A stretch of DNA of 64,000 bases from Lunularia cruciata (lineage: Eukaryota > Streptophyta > Marchantiopsida > Lunulariales > Lunulariaceae). The number at the start of each line of letters is the position of its first letter. Within the stretch, counting starts at the first letter, position 1. The stretch covers positions 20,228,517-20,292,516 of the forward strand of contig OX419755.1 in assembly GCA_948567375.1 (NCBI GenBank). The letters are read 5' to 3'. The position numbers and the translations under genes were made by a program. The notes beneath the pieces were generated by a model. It searched no databases and was not told the DNA's origin. It worked only from the letters and a program-made list of their open reading frames with translations. Positions 11,388-20,822 of this stretch are shown here, piece after piece.

Positions 11388-11640
11388 CTAATATTCTCTT
11401 GTAGAGAGTGTTACCCGTCTAGGTAGTGATTCAATCCTCTCTGTTTGCCCATCAAGCAACTCTACTTCTTCACTCCTATCCCTCTCTAGATCCATTCCCA
11501 ATCTTATTGCAATAGAGTGAGATGAGAAATTCTCTGTTGCTCTCGGATCGATTAATACTCTCACTTGATTGCCTTCTAGGACTCCATTCACGACAATCAA
11601 TTGTGAGGTTGCCTTTCAAGATTTTTGCACATTAGTCTTC
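11388..11640 (-). pseudogene. retroviral-type aspartic protease, element B
   Basis: The open piece reads MIVVNGVLEGNQVRVLID and then PRATENF, where a functional enzyme has Asp-Ser-Gly-Ala. Ser-Gly is replaced by Pro-Arg, so it is catalytically dead. It ends LSTREY and a stop where the homologous C protein also has a stop after REY. Located between CCHC and RT. Confidence 0.85.
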
Positions 11641-11799
11641 TTCCTTCCCTCGCTTCTCTTCTTCCTTATTGAGCCAGTAAGGCCGCAAGGTACATTTACT
11701 AGCAATCTTTGTTTTCCGAAGTGATTTCTACCCCCTCCTCTTCAATGCACCTCTCCATGTTGTTCAAAGATTGCCTATATGACGGCCGAGGGCCTCTAA

Positions 11800-12803
11800 G
11801 GAAACGAGTGTGACAATTGGTAGATATGTGCCCAATACGGCCACAATTGTAACAATGACATTGTTCTCCTCGAGTTCCTTCTTGTCGTGGGACTCCTTCT
11901 CTTTGTTCTTCTACCCCTATCCGCTCCCCTTGAAGTGGTCGTGCTCCTCGATCTCAAAATCAAAGGTTGCCCAACTCCATTGATACTGGTCCACCCATGT
12001 GTGGCATTTCTGCCCGATAATGTTGAGGTAGAACTACTCCTTCACCTCCACCCAATGCTCTTGCTATTCTTTGTGAGCACAAGCAATGGCTTCAAATACC
12101 GTGCGAGGATTTTGCACCATAACTTCTTGGCAAATCCGCTCCTTTAACACTAGTTTGAAATTGTTGAGAGCATCTGCTAGACATATCGGTTATTGCAACT
12201 TGTAGATCCAAAAATGCCTCCACATACTATTTGCACACTATTCTTCTGTCTCAATCCCCATAGTTGGGTTCAAGCCATCTGCATAGAATCCACCAATTGG
12301 AAATTCTTCAGCAATCCTTCTTGCATTGCTATCCACGTGACCTCCCTTCTCTCCGCCAACATGGATCATTCCCAAGCATCATACCATGTGAGGGCTTTAT
12401 CAATCAAGTACCCACATGCAAACACGCCTACAACATGCTCCTTGATCTTTGTTGATAACAATCATAAATATTGATTCATTCTTGAGATCCAATTTTCCAC
12501 TTCTCCCATCATACGTTGCTCCTTGTAAGGCTCAATGTTGCAGGTCTTCTTCATCCAGTGTAGCAATGTGGCTTTATTGTTGATAGGGTTTGTAGGTACA
12601 AGTGCCTCTCCAAGTACTTCCATCATAGGTATTGGGTTTTGAGACGGCTCTTCTTCTTGCATGGCTTGATCATTCTTGAGGATTTGCACTTGACTTTGTG
12701 ATGTCTCCATGGTCATCTTAATCTCTTGAAATTCATTCAACATCCCTTGCATTCCTTGCACCAGCTCTTGCAATTGCGGATCCATAGTTCTTGCAACACT
12801 CAA
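11800..12803 (-). pseudogene. gag with CCHC zinc knuckle, element B
   Basis: Starts near MDPQLQELVQGMQGML (12780s), followed by a glutamine- and glutamate-rich helix, GEVENWISRMNQYL, then in shifted frames YLIDKALTWYDAWE and AMQEGLLKNFQLVDS, typical capsid features. A complete knuckle, CYNCGRIGHISTNC, lies at 11812-11860 on the minus strand. The middle (11900-12460) contains frameshifts. Confidence 0.85.
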
Positions 12804-12818
12804 TTGCTAATTTCTACT

Positions 12819-13385
12819 TCAATACAAAGTCAATATGATCACTCTAGATAGCGCACAAACTATCAGAACTACCATTGGGACCTTAGAAGATATCACTTGT
12901 TGATAATACTCCTTGCCAAAATTCCTAACCACAAAATCTCTAAACATCACTTTTGGTCTCACTATATAACGGATTTCTACTTGAGTGTTGAAAGGGAGAG
13001 GATTTTGGATATTCACATCCATATTATCATAATAGAATATAGATTGTCAAATCCAACTCTCTATCATATATCACCACAGGTAGAATCACTGGGTTTGGTG
13101 AGTTCATCACCCTATCCATGAATTCTGCACCAAAGTGATACCTTCATTTGCTCACACTGGATAAACATAACCTTGATATGGAATGGATTCGGGAATGGAA
13201 AGCTAGGTGCGGGAAATTGTCCTCTTGGTGCATCCATCCCGTCTGCTCTCTAAAGTCCTTCCTAAGTCTAACAATTACTCTATGTTTTCCACCTCAAATT
13301 ACTCAATTTTAGTAGTTCGTGCTCTTCCAAGAGGGGTGATCCACTCTCTTGGACTAAGACACTTGGTCTAGATGTGGTCTAGATT
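12819..13385 (-). other. conserved leader between PBS and gag, element B
   Basis: Separates the former PBS from gag. It contains short open pieces (MDVNIQNPLPFNTQVEIRY within 12819-13022) and a closely related sequence occupies 14150-14600 in element C. Frames are interrupted in both, so I cannot tell whether this was an N-terminal gag extension or untranslated leader. Confidence 0.6.
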
Positions 13386-13420
13386 TGGTTTAGATCATAT
13401 GTCTAGCTCGTGGTATTACA
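13386..13420 (-). repeat. residual 5' LTR of element B (about 35 bp)
   Basis: Minus strand begins TGTAATACCACGAGCTAGAC and runs about 35 bp into the LTR, then short filler with repeated atctagacca, then leader sequence (aagtgtcttagtccaagag). The rest of the LTR and the PBS are deleted, while the target-site duplication outside is kept. Confidence 0.8.
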
Positions 13421-14023
13421 AGAAACCAAAATAGACTTGAAAACCTTAGAACCAAAAGCTAGACAAATGATTTAAAGGTGAGAATTAGTTTGATAACATT
13501 TTGAAGGATGTTACACATGATGGACTTAATAGATCAAAAGGAGGTATCACCAAAAGAGGACTTCCACTAATAGAGTAGGAACCAAAATATGTTTGAAATC
13601 TTTGAAGGTAATTTAAAAGGCCTAAACGGATGAATTAGCCCTCAAAAATGTGTTGTTCTCCCCAAATAGAGGAAAGGCTGGCCTTCCTCCCTCCTTCCCC
13701 TCCTTGGTTTGCCTTGTCAAGAGCTTTCCAATGATACCTACACCCATGTGATTTTGAGATTCCTATAAGAAGATTCTCTAAAAGTCAAAGCTTGTTTGAC
13801 CAACCAGATAGGACCAGGACCCACATGTCACCCATCCAAGTAAGTAATCCAAGGGTGGAGCTTGCTAACATGTCACCTATCTATGTGCCTAATCCTATGG
13901 TGCAGCTTACTTGGAGTAGATCCTATTTGTCTATATAATAAAGAGAAGGTGCTCATTTGGGGCATCAAATGATTGAGTGTGAAATTTGTGTTTTCTCTCT
14001 TCTCTTGTCCTCGGAGTATTACA
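13421..14023 (+). repeat. 5' LTR of element C, second piece
   Basis: Continues the LTR interrupted at 7686. It contains the second copy of the U3 start (agctagacaaatgattt at about 13453), a TATA box (ctatataata at 13931-13940) with transcription start expected shortly after, and the LTR end GAGTATTACA at 14023. Confidence 0.9.
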
Positions 14024-14024
14024 A

Positions 14025-14036
14025 TGGTATCAAAGC
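14025..14036 (+). promoter_or_regulatory. primer binding site, initiator tRNA-Met type
   Basis: TGGTATCAAAGC, one base after the LTR end; plant tRNA-iMet PBS is TGGTATCAGAGC. One mismatch. Confidence 0.85.
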
Positions 14037-14625
14037 AAGTGTTTTAGTCCAAGAGAGTAGATCACCCCTCTTGGAAGAGCACAAACTAATAAAACCAAGT
14101 AATTTAAGGTGGATAACATAGAGTAATTGCTAAACTTGGGAGGGGCTTAGAGAGCGGATGGGATGGATGCACCAGGAGGACAATTTCCTGCACTTAACTT
14201 CCCATTCTTGAATCCATTCCACATCAAGGTTATGTACATCCAACAGGAGCAAATAAGAGTATTGATAGTTTATCACTTTGGGAGCAGAATTCATGGATAG
14301 AGTGATAAACTCACTAAACCTGGTGATTCTATCTATGGTGGTATACAATAGAGAGTGGGATTTGACAATCTACATTCTATTATGATGTTATGGATGTGAA
14401 TGTCCCAAATCTTCTCCCTTTCAACACTCAAGTAGAAATTTGTTATGTAGTGAGACCAAAAGTGATGTTTAGAGATTTTGTGGTTAGAAATTTTGGTGAG
14501 AGTATTATCAACAAGTGATAGCTTCTAAGGTCCCAATGGTAGCCTTGATAGTTTATGAGCCTTCCAGAGTGATCAATTTAACTCTCTATTGAAGTAGACA
14601 ATAATAATTGAGTGTTGTTGGAACT
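14037..14625 (+). other. conserved leader, element C
   Basis: Leader between PBS and gag, alignable with the element B leader. Contains atggatgcacca (about 14162) and a later atggatgtgaat segment (about 14392); related frames are broken by stops and small indels relative to B. Confidence 0.6.
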
Positions 14626-15730
14626 ATGGATCCGTAGTTGCAAGAGCTAGTGCAAGGAATGCAAGGGATGTTGAATGATTTCATTCACAAGAGATTAAGA
14701 TGACCATGGAGGCATTACAAAGTCAAGTGTAGATCCTCAAGAATGATTAAGCAATGCAAGAAGAAGAGCCATCGCAAAACTTAGTACCTACAATTGAAGT
14801 ACTTGGAGAGGCACTCGTGCCTACAAACCTAGTCAATGATGAAGCCACATTGCTACTCCGGATAAAGAAGACTTGCAACATCAAGCCTTACAAGAAGTAG
14901 CATACAATAGGAGTAGTGGAAAACTGAATCTTGAGAATGAATTGATGTTTCAGATTATTCTCAACAAAGATCACTAACCATGGTGTAGATGTGTTTGCAT
15001 GAGGGTACTTGACTGAAAAAGGCCTCACATTGTATGATGCTTGGGAATGATCCATATTGGTAAAGAGAAAGGAGGTCACATGGATAGCAATGCAAGCAGG
15101 ATTGTGGAAGAATTTCCAATTGGTGGATTCCTTGCAAACGGCCCAAATCCAACTATGGAGATTGAGACATAAGAACAACATACAAGAGTATGTGGTGGCA
15201 TTTCAAGATCTACAAGTCACAATAACTGACATGAGTCCAATAGAGGCTCTCAACAATTTCAAACGAGGGCTGAAGGAGCAAATTTGCCAAGAAGTCATGG
15301 TGCAAAATCCTTGCATGGTATTTGAAGCCATTGCTTGTGCATAGAGAATAGCACGGGCATAAGGTGGAGGTGAAGGAGTTATTCCACCTCAACATTATTG
15401 GGTAGAAATACCACACATGGATGGACAAGTATCATAGAATTGGGCAACCTTTGGTTTCAAGACCAAGGAGCACAACCGCTTCAAGGAGTGTGGAAGGGTA
15501 GAAGAACGTAGAGATGGAGTCCCATGAGGAGAAGAAACTCAAGGAGAACAACACAATTGTTACATTGTAGCTGTATTGGGCACATATCTACCAATTGTTG
15601 TGCTTGTCTCCCTAGAGGCCCTCGGACTTCATACAAGCAATCTTTGAACAACATGGAGAGATGCATTGAAGAAGAGGAGGTGGAAATCACTTTGGAAAAC
15701 AACAATTGCCAATAAATATACCTCATAGCC
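14626..15730 (+). pseudogene. gag, element C
   Basis: Starts ATG GAT CCG TAG: a stop replaces the Gln codon present in B at the fourth position. The open piece 15057-15344 reads WIAMQAGLWKNFQLVDS, RHKNNIQEYVVAFQDLQ and EALNNFKRGLKEQICQEV, a good gag capsid. The knuckle near 15560-15600 has lost its second position through a one-base deletion (HCSCIGHISTNC instead of CYNCGRIGHISTNC). Confidence 0.88.
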
Positions 15731-15775
15731 TTACTAGCTCAATAAGGAAGCAAAGAAGCAAGGGAAGGAAGAAAG

Positions 15776-16260
15776 ATGAGCGTGCAAAGGTCTCAAAAGG
15801 TAACCTCACAATTGATTGTTGTGAATAGAGTCCTAGAAGGTAATCAAGTAAGAGTATTAATAGATTTGGGAGCAATAGAGAATTTCTTGTCTTGTTTTAT
15901 TGCAATAAGATTGAGAATGGATCTAGAGAGAGATGAGAACAAAGAAGTAGAGTTACCTAATGGGCAAATAGAGAGAATTGAATCATTATCTAGACGGGTA
16001 ATACTCTCAGTAAGAGAATATTAGGAAGCAATTGAATAACGAGTAGTACAATTAGCTCATTATGATACAATCTTAGGCATACCATGGATGGAGCACTACA
16101 ATCCTATGGTAGATTGGAGGAAGAAAGTAGTGAGAACCCACCAATGGTCAATCATTGGAGTTAAAGAAAAATCACACAAGCAAGAACTACCTCTTTATGT
16201 CAGAGGAATGGCAAATATCTATAAGATCAATAGGTGTTTCATGAGTCTAATAAGAGAAGT
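15776..16260 (+). pseudogene. aspartic protease, element C
   Basis: Reads QLIVVNRVLEGNQVRVLID then LGAIENF, so Asp-Ser-Gly has become Asp-Leu-Gly. It continues to SVREY, a TAG, then LAHYDTILGIPWMEHYNPM, the usual C-terminal flap end. Two TAG stops interrupt an otherwise well-preserved protein. Confidence 0.85.
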
Positions 16261-17050
16261 CTAGAGTGCACAACTCAATGGAAAAATTCCTAAGAAATTG
16301 AAGGATGTGGTGGATGAGTTTCAAGATGTCTTTCTTGATGATCTACCCTCAAAATTACCACCAAAAATGAGAATAGATCATAAATTTGAGACACTCCCAA
16401 GGAAAACACCTCCTTATAAGCTCCCATATTGCCTATCACCTCATTAGTTAGAGGAGTGTAAGACTCAAATTGAGGAGATGCTATAGAAAGGGTTCATTCA
16501 ACACAACATATCATCATATGGGGCTCTTGTCTTATTTGTGAAGAAGAAGGAAGGTACAATGCGCATGTGCATTGACTATCGGGATCTCAATCAGAAAATA
16601 GTAAAAAAAATACCCCTTAATTTGCATGGATGACCTATTTGATCAACTCCATGAAGCAAGATACTTCACCAAATTGGACCTATGGAGTGGTTACAATCAA
16701 ATCCAAATTGCAGAGGAGGGTGTGTACAAAATTGTCTTTTGAATTAGGTATGGCTTCTTCAAGTATCTTGTGATGCCTTTTGGCCTCACTATGCACCTAC
16801 CACTTTCATGAGTCTAATGAATGACATATTTTGTCTACAGTTGGATAAGTTTGTTATCGTCTTCCTAGATAACATCTTAGTATATAGTAGCATGATGACG
16901 GAACACAAACAACATCTGCAAGAAGTCCTTTTGATTCTAATACAAAATTGATTGTATGCCAAAATCTCAAAGTGCAAGTTTGGCAAGTTTGAAGTAGATT
17001 ACTTGGGACATAGAGTAAGTATAGAGTACATTCAAGTGTTGAGAGATAAA
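16261..17050 (+). pseudogene. reverse transcriptase, element C
   Basis: Blocks [61 protein letters not shown], then a frameshift and [14 protein letters not shown]. The catalytic F-L-D-D has become F-L-D-N (AAC codon at 16871-16873), a single G-to-A change. Several TAG stops correspond to Gln codons in B. It ends with CKFGKFEVDYLGHRVS, the connection motif. Confidence 0.92.
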
Positions 17051-17475
17051 ATAGAGTTCATTGAAAAATGGAGTGCCCCATAAGATCAGACTCAACTCAA
17101 GAGCTTCTTGGAGTTGATGTGATTTTATCATCAATTTGTCAAGGACTTCTCCAAGGTTGCACAGCCTTTAATAGCACTACTTGGAAAGAGGAAGAAGTGG
17201 ACATGTGGAACCGCACAAGAGTTGGCTTTTCAAGAATTGAAAGCCGCCTTGCTACATGCACCAATCTTGAAGTGGTATGACCCAAAACAACCAATCAAGT
17301 TGGCTACAGATGCATCAAGCATAGCAATAGGAGCAGTCCTACAACAAGAGTGGCATGACAGATGGCATCCAATTCTCTCAAAATTTGTAACCAGTAGAGT
17401 GCAACTATCACACCATAGAATGAGAAGAGTTGGCCATTGTCCTTGCAACCAAACATTGGAAGCACTATTTGAGCA
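17051..17475 (+). pseudogene. RNase H, truncated, element C
   Basis: Open piece 17222-17638 begins with AFQELKAALLHAPILKWYDP and KLATDASSIAIGAVLQQEW, with the first catalytic Asp present. Homology to the element stops at about 17475 after LEALFE; the rest of the open frame is foreign sequence. The break removes integrase, chromodomain and the 3' LTR. Confidence 0.88.
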
Positions 17476-17929
17476 AGTGGCAAAATTATCATTTGAGATT
17501 TCCTTGTCCTCTTTCTCCTATGCAATTTTTTATCCCTATTGCTTACAACTATTGCCCACTTGTCTATGGAGTACAATAGTTCCTCTACAAAGAATTTTCC
17601 TACTTGCTATCAATGCACTTATCCTAATCCATTTCTAGTTGACATTGAAGTTGGAGGACTTGGTCATTACAATCTTGCAATTCTCCCTCCAGCCACTTAT
17701 GTCAAATATTTTCTGCTATCTAAAGAGCACTAATTTCTTCTTATAATCTTTCAACTTCATCTTCCTAAGTCTTATTTGTATCTCCTAATGAAGTGTTCTC
17801 CATTCTTAACTCTTCCATCTCTTGTACCAAGATGTTGTTTCTCTTGCACTCCTTATACATGCCTTGATTTCTCTACATCTCCTCCTTCCAATGATCACTC
17901 TTGACCTTGAAAGCATATCCTTTTATATT
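17476..17929 (-). pseudogene. decayed coiled-coil protein of unknown family
   Basis: Minus-strand frame, with stops, reads KECKRNNILVQEMEELRMEN, then SLGDTNKT, EDEVERL, EEISAL, HKWLEGELQDCNDQVLQLQ. Heptad-like spacing of Leu, Val and Ile with many Glu and Lys indicates a coiled coil. Most interruptions are TAG where CAG (Gln) would fit. I do not recognise the family; it could be part of a transposon protein. A similar but not clearly related stretch is at 45300-45560. Confidence 0.45.
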
Positions 17930-18034
17930 GTCATGCGCATATACATCACTACACAACATACATCTCTATCAATATCATACACTATAGAAGCACAACTCAC
18001 ACATAAGTCATACATAGACTCTAAAGTGCCGCAA
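17930..18034 (-). repeat. extra copy of the first 105 bp of the E-family LTR
   Basis: Nearly identical to 18487-18591, in the same orientation, separated by the LTR core. On the minus strand it begins TTGCGGCACTTTAGAG, against TGTGGCACTTTAGAG at the true LTR start. Confidence 0.85.
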
Positions 18035-18591
18035 TAATCAGATTGTTTACCACTCTCAACTCAACTCAACTCAGATCAGTACTTGATCTGTCACTCTATA
18101 AACTCCCAATAACTGGGCACTCATTACAGTCAAGCCACACCCACTCTAGCATAGAGAATCCAACTGATGCTCATCGGCTTCTATCCACCATAGCCAAGAA
18201 CTCTAAAGCTCAACATCAAAGAAGTGAGCTCTCTGGAGCTACACTTCAAAATTATACCCCCTGGACTCGAGCTAGGTCTGAACCCTAATGGTCATGCTGA
18301 CGGCACACTTGATAGTGAAAACAGTGCAAAGTGACGGTGGACCCCACCGTGAAGTCAGTACTCCAAACACAAAATCTAACCGCCGGAAAGTAGTCTTTGA
18401 GAAACTACCAAAATTACTCTAACTACTATCATTGGAACTCCAATATTTGAGCAATCTAGATGCGACACTACAAATGATGTGACAGTTATCGTGCGTATAT
18501 ACATCGCTACACAACATACATTGTTGTAAACATCATACACTATAGAAGCACAACTCACACATAAGTCATACATAGACTCTAAAGTGCCACA
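18035..18591 (-). repeat. 3' LTR of element E
   Basis: On minus it starts TGTGGCACTTTAGAG at 18591 after a G-run, and ends near CAATCTGATTA at 18035. The core 18035-18486 matches 27830-28280; the first 105 bp (18487-18591) are absent from the other LTR but repeated at 17930-18034. Confidence 0.8.
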
Positions 18592-18603
18592 ATTGCCCCC
18601 CTA
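18592..18603 (-). promoter_or_regulatory. polypurine tract of element E
   Basis: Minus strand taggggggcaat directly upstream of TGTGGCAC. It supports placing the 3' LTR start at 18591. Confidence 0.65.
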
Positions 18604-18766
18604 GCTGGCAGTTAGGTCCCTCTAACTCTAGATAGCCATCTACTCTAAGTATATGGTATACCCTATAATGGGAAAAGATCAAGAGGCCGAGTGCTATGGA
18701 GCCCCATTGTTAGTTGTCTGTCTGCAATCTATACCATATAAAGAATGAACTAGCTATAGGTCAAAT

Positions 18767-18900
18767 ACATCTAGGACATAACCACTGTCCCTGAGGAACC
18801 ACCGTGAGGGGAGGAGTCATACATACCATATGCCATCCTCTCGTTAGCTATCACAAACTATCATAGTAGCAGCTCCGCCAGAAGAGCCACATAACATACA
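18767..18900 (-). pseudogene. PHD finger at the end of the element E polyprotein
   Basis: Minus strand reads CMLCGSSGGAATMIVCDS, then after a small indel GWHMVCMTPPLTVVPQGQWL and CPRC. Seven of eight zinc ligands of a C4HC3 PHD finger are visible (C-x2-C-x11-C-x2-[C]-x4-H-x2-C-x14-C-x2-C); the fourth Cys is lost at the frameshift, where a TAA now stands (18842-18844). The conserved W two residues before the penultimate Cys and the PPL and VPxG signature are present. It follows integrase directly, in the place of the chromodomain of chromoviruses. PHD fingers commonly read the histone H3 tail; here that role is inference. Confidence 0.9.
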
Positions 18901-18903
18901 CCT

Positions 18904-20020
18904 CAAGCCTGCACGTACAAGTGCTAAGCTTGGGTCCATAGTACAATCAATGTTTGGGAGGTGGCATGGCGCACAATTGGGCACATGATCCTTCCAACAC
19001 AAGGACTCCAGATAGCAAAACCTCATGCACTCTCAAGATAGAGCGGTGACACTTGAAACATCAAGTGTCATCGGTGTTGTCTACTGTAGATATACATAAT
19101 CGCCTGGATGAAATCAACGGATTGAGGGTCTATAACCTCCTCCTCAAATGGTAGCATAGCATAAAGTATCTCTATGATGAGCAATAGCCAAGTTCTCAAA
19201 GGCCATTGGCATCACTCTCCAAAAAATCTTTGCTTGTTGAGAACATGCGCCCATCCATACATCGGGGTCATCTAAGTCCAAAACTACAATAGTATCTCGA
19301 CAAATGGCTACAAGTAAATCTGGATCTCGTCCATAGAGTAGAAAGTACGGAGAGAAGGATGCTAAGGAGGCTTGCCGGCTGAACCGATAGCCCATGGCCA
19401 ACCAAGGTAACTAGAGATCCCAATCTCCCAAGTGGCCTCTCTACAAACCATACTTTTGCAATCCTTTCTTCACCGTCTGAACCACTCTCTTTGCTAAGCC
19501 ATCTACCTCAGGGTGATCTCGGGAGGTAGTATGGTGATCAATCAAAGCTTGGTCACACAAGACCTAAAAATCCCCCAATAACTCTATACCTTGATCAGTC
19601 AAAACCTCAGTTGGTGCACCAAAATGACTAAGAACTCAATCCAGGAACGAGTAAGTTGTCCCTTCACTAGACTTGTCAGGAAGTGCCACCAAATCAATCC
19701 ACTTGGAGAAGTGCTCCACCATCACTAAAACATACCAATGATGTCTCACAGTCAATGGTAAAGGTCCAACAAAGTCCAAACTCCAACGGTAACCCAATCC
19801 CATGATAGGTAATGGGTGTAACTGTGGCGTAGGAGCATTGAATGATGCTCTAACAAACCACACATCTGGCAACAAACTGTTGTACCTTGGTTTGCATACC
19901 GCACCACCAATAATGACTCTAGAGTAAGCTATATGTATGCTTTACTCCCAAATGTCCTAGCTCCTCATGAGCATGACGGACCAACTGTGGTCTCTGTACT
20001 GGAAGTGGTACTACTTGTAC
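18904..20020 (-). pseudogene. integrase, element E
   Basis: Zinc-binding N-terminus: VRHAHEELGHLGVKHTYSLL followed in another frame by CQMCG (H2C2 complete). Core: WSLDFVGPLPLTVRHHW (first Asp), a VLTDQGIELL stretch (second Asp), and DHPEVDGLAKRVVQT, where the catalytic Glu is Lys. Then SFSPYFLLYGRDPDL and FENLAIAHHRDTL. The C-terminal region has FHPGDYVYL and NCAPCHLPNIDCTMDPSLA before the PHD finger. Stops and frame changes separate the pieces. Confidence 0.9.
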
Positions 20021-20444
20021 TCTACCATCCTCCCATACACGCAAAAGGTGTCTGCCCTCCAATCTAAACTGTTTGACTTGCTGAAGAACATGGTCTCTCT
20101 CCTTGGCCCCAATTGTGCCACCCACAACACCAGTGCAAAGATAGTCCATCACTAAGACATCATCATGAATGTCTCGCTGAACTATACCAATATCTTCACT
20201 CTCTAGATTTGTGACCTCAATAACTCCTCCTATATGCGTTGAGAGAGATACCACCAAAGCCTCTGAAAATATACACAAAAAGGCCGATGCATGCCAACTT
20301 GGCACCATCTCCTCATCTGTCTCACCATGCCAACGTGCTCCGGTCTGATCCTACTAGCTGGGACATGGGTTTCTACTCAACATCACAGTTCACTACTCCA
20401 AGTCTGTGAACAACCATGAAATCATACTCTTGTAAAATTAGAGC

Positions 20445-20790
20445 TCATTGTGCAAGCTTCCCTAAAAGCTTGTCGGACTCCATCAACCACTTCACTGGCT
20501 GATGATCAATGATGAGAGTGAAGGGGTTACCAAATAGGTAACATAAAAAATGTGCTACTGCCCAAACGGTTGCCAAGCACTCTCCCTCATATAAACTATA
20601 CTTTGCCTCCGTTGAATTGTTGGAGCAACTAGCATAGGCCACCACAAACTCCTTCCCCTCATCATCATGCTGGGTGAGCACCGCTCCAAGCCCCAACATA
20701 CTCCAATCAGTATGAACCTGAAATGGTTGTCCTCCAATCGGTCTCCTTAAAATAGGAGCAGATGTCAACCTCTCCTTGAGCTCTACAAAA
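20445..20790 (-). pseudogene. RNase H, element E
   Basis: One open frame: LTSAPILRRPIGGQPFQVHT with Asp in VHTDWSMLGLGAVLTQHD, Glu in LYEGECLATVWAV and Asp in LIIDHQPVKWLMESDKLLGK. All three recognisable acidic active-site residues are present. A spacer (20020-20440) carries KERDHVLQQVKQFRLEGRHL and leads to integrase. Confidence 0.92.
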
Positions 20791-20822
20791 GCTCTCTCCT
20801 GCTCATCTCCCCAACACCACTC

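Larger units (their letters stand above)
7687..13420 (-). mobile_element. chromovirus element B (Ty3/gypsy), inserted in the LTR of C
   Basis: Minus-strand element of 5734 bp in the order gag, CCHC, protease, RT, RNase H, integrase, chromodomain. Target-site duplication AGAAA lies at 7682-7686 and 13421-13425. The 3' LTR is 7687-8262; the 5' LTR is reduced to about 35 bp. Many stops and frameshifts, so inactive. It is the same family as C and M, and it inserted after C was already in place. Confidence 0.93.
7550..17475 (+). mobile_element. chromovirus element C (Ty3/gypsy), split by element B
   Basis: The plus-strand element starts with its 5' LTR at 7550 (TGTAATACC), is interrupted at 7687 by element B, resumes at 13421, and continues through the LTR end (14023), PBS, gag, protease, RT and part of RNase H. 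It ends abruptly at about 17475, so integrase, chromodomain and 3' LTR are missing. Joining the two LTR pieces gives about 737 bp, the size of the duplicated-U3 LTR type seen at 3119 and 31067. All reading frames contain stops. Confidence 0.88.

Noticed and set aside
17304-17576. 90-codon minus-strand frame as a gene
   Set aside because: Half of it is antisense to element C RNase H and half is foreign sequence; it merely spans the truncation point.
18035-18486. E LTR core as an independent MITE inserted between two 105-bp direct repeats
   Set aside because: The core recurs at 27830-28280 in LTR position, and a polypurine tract stands before 18591, which supports an LTR of which the 105 bp are part.
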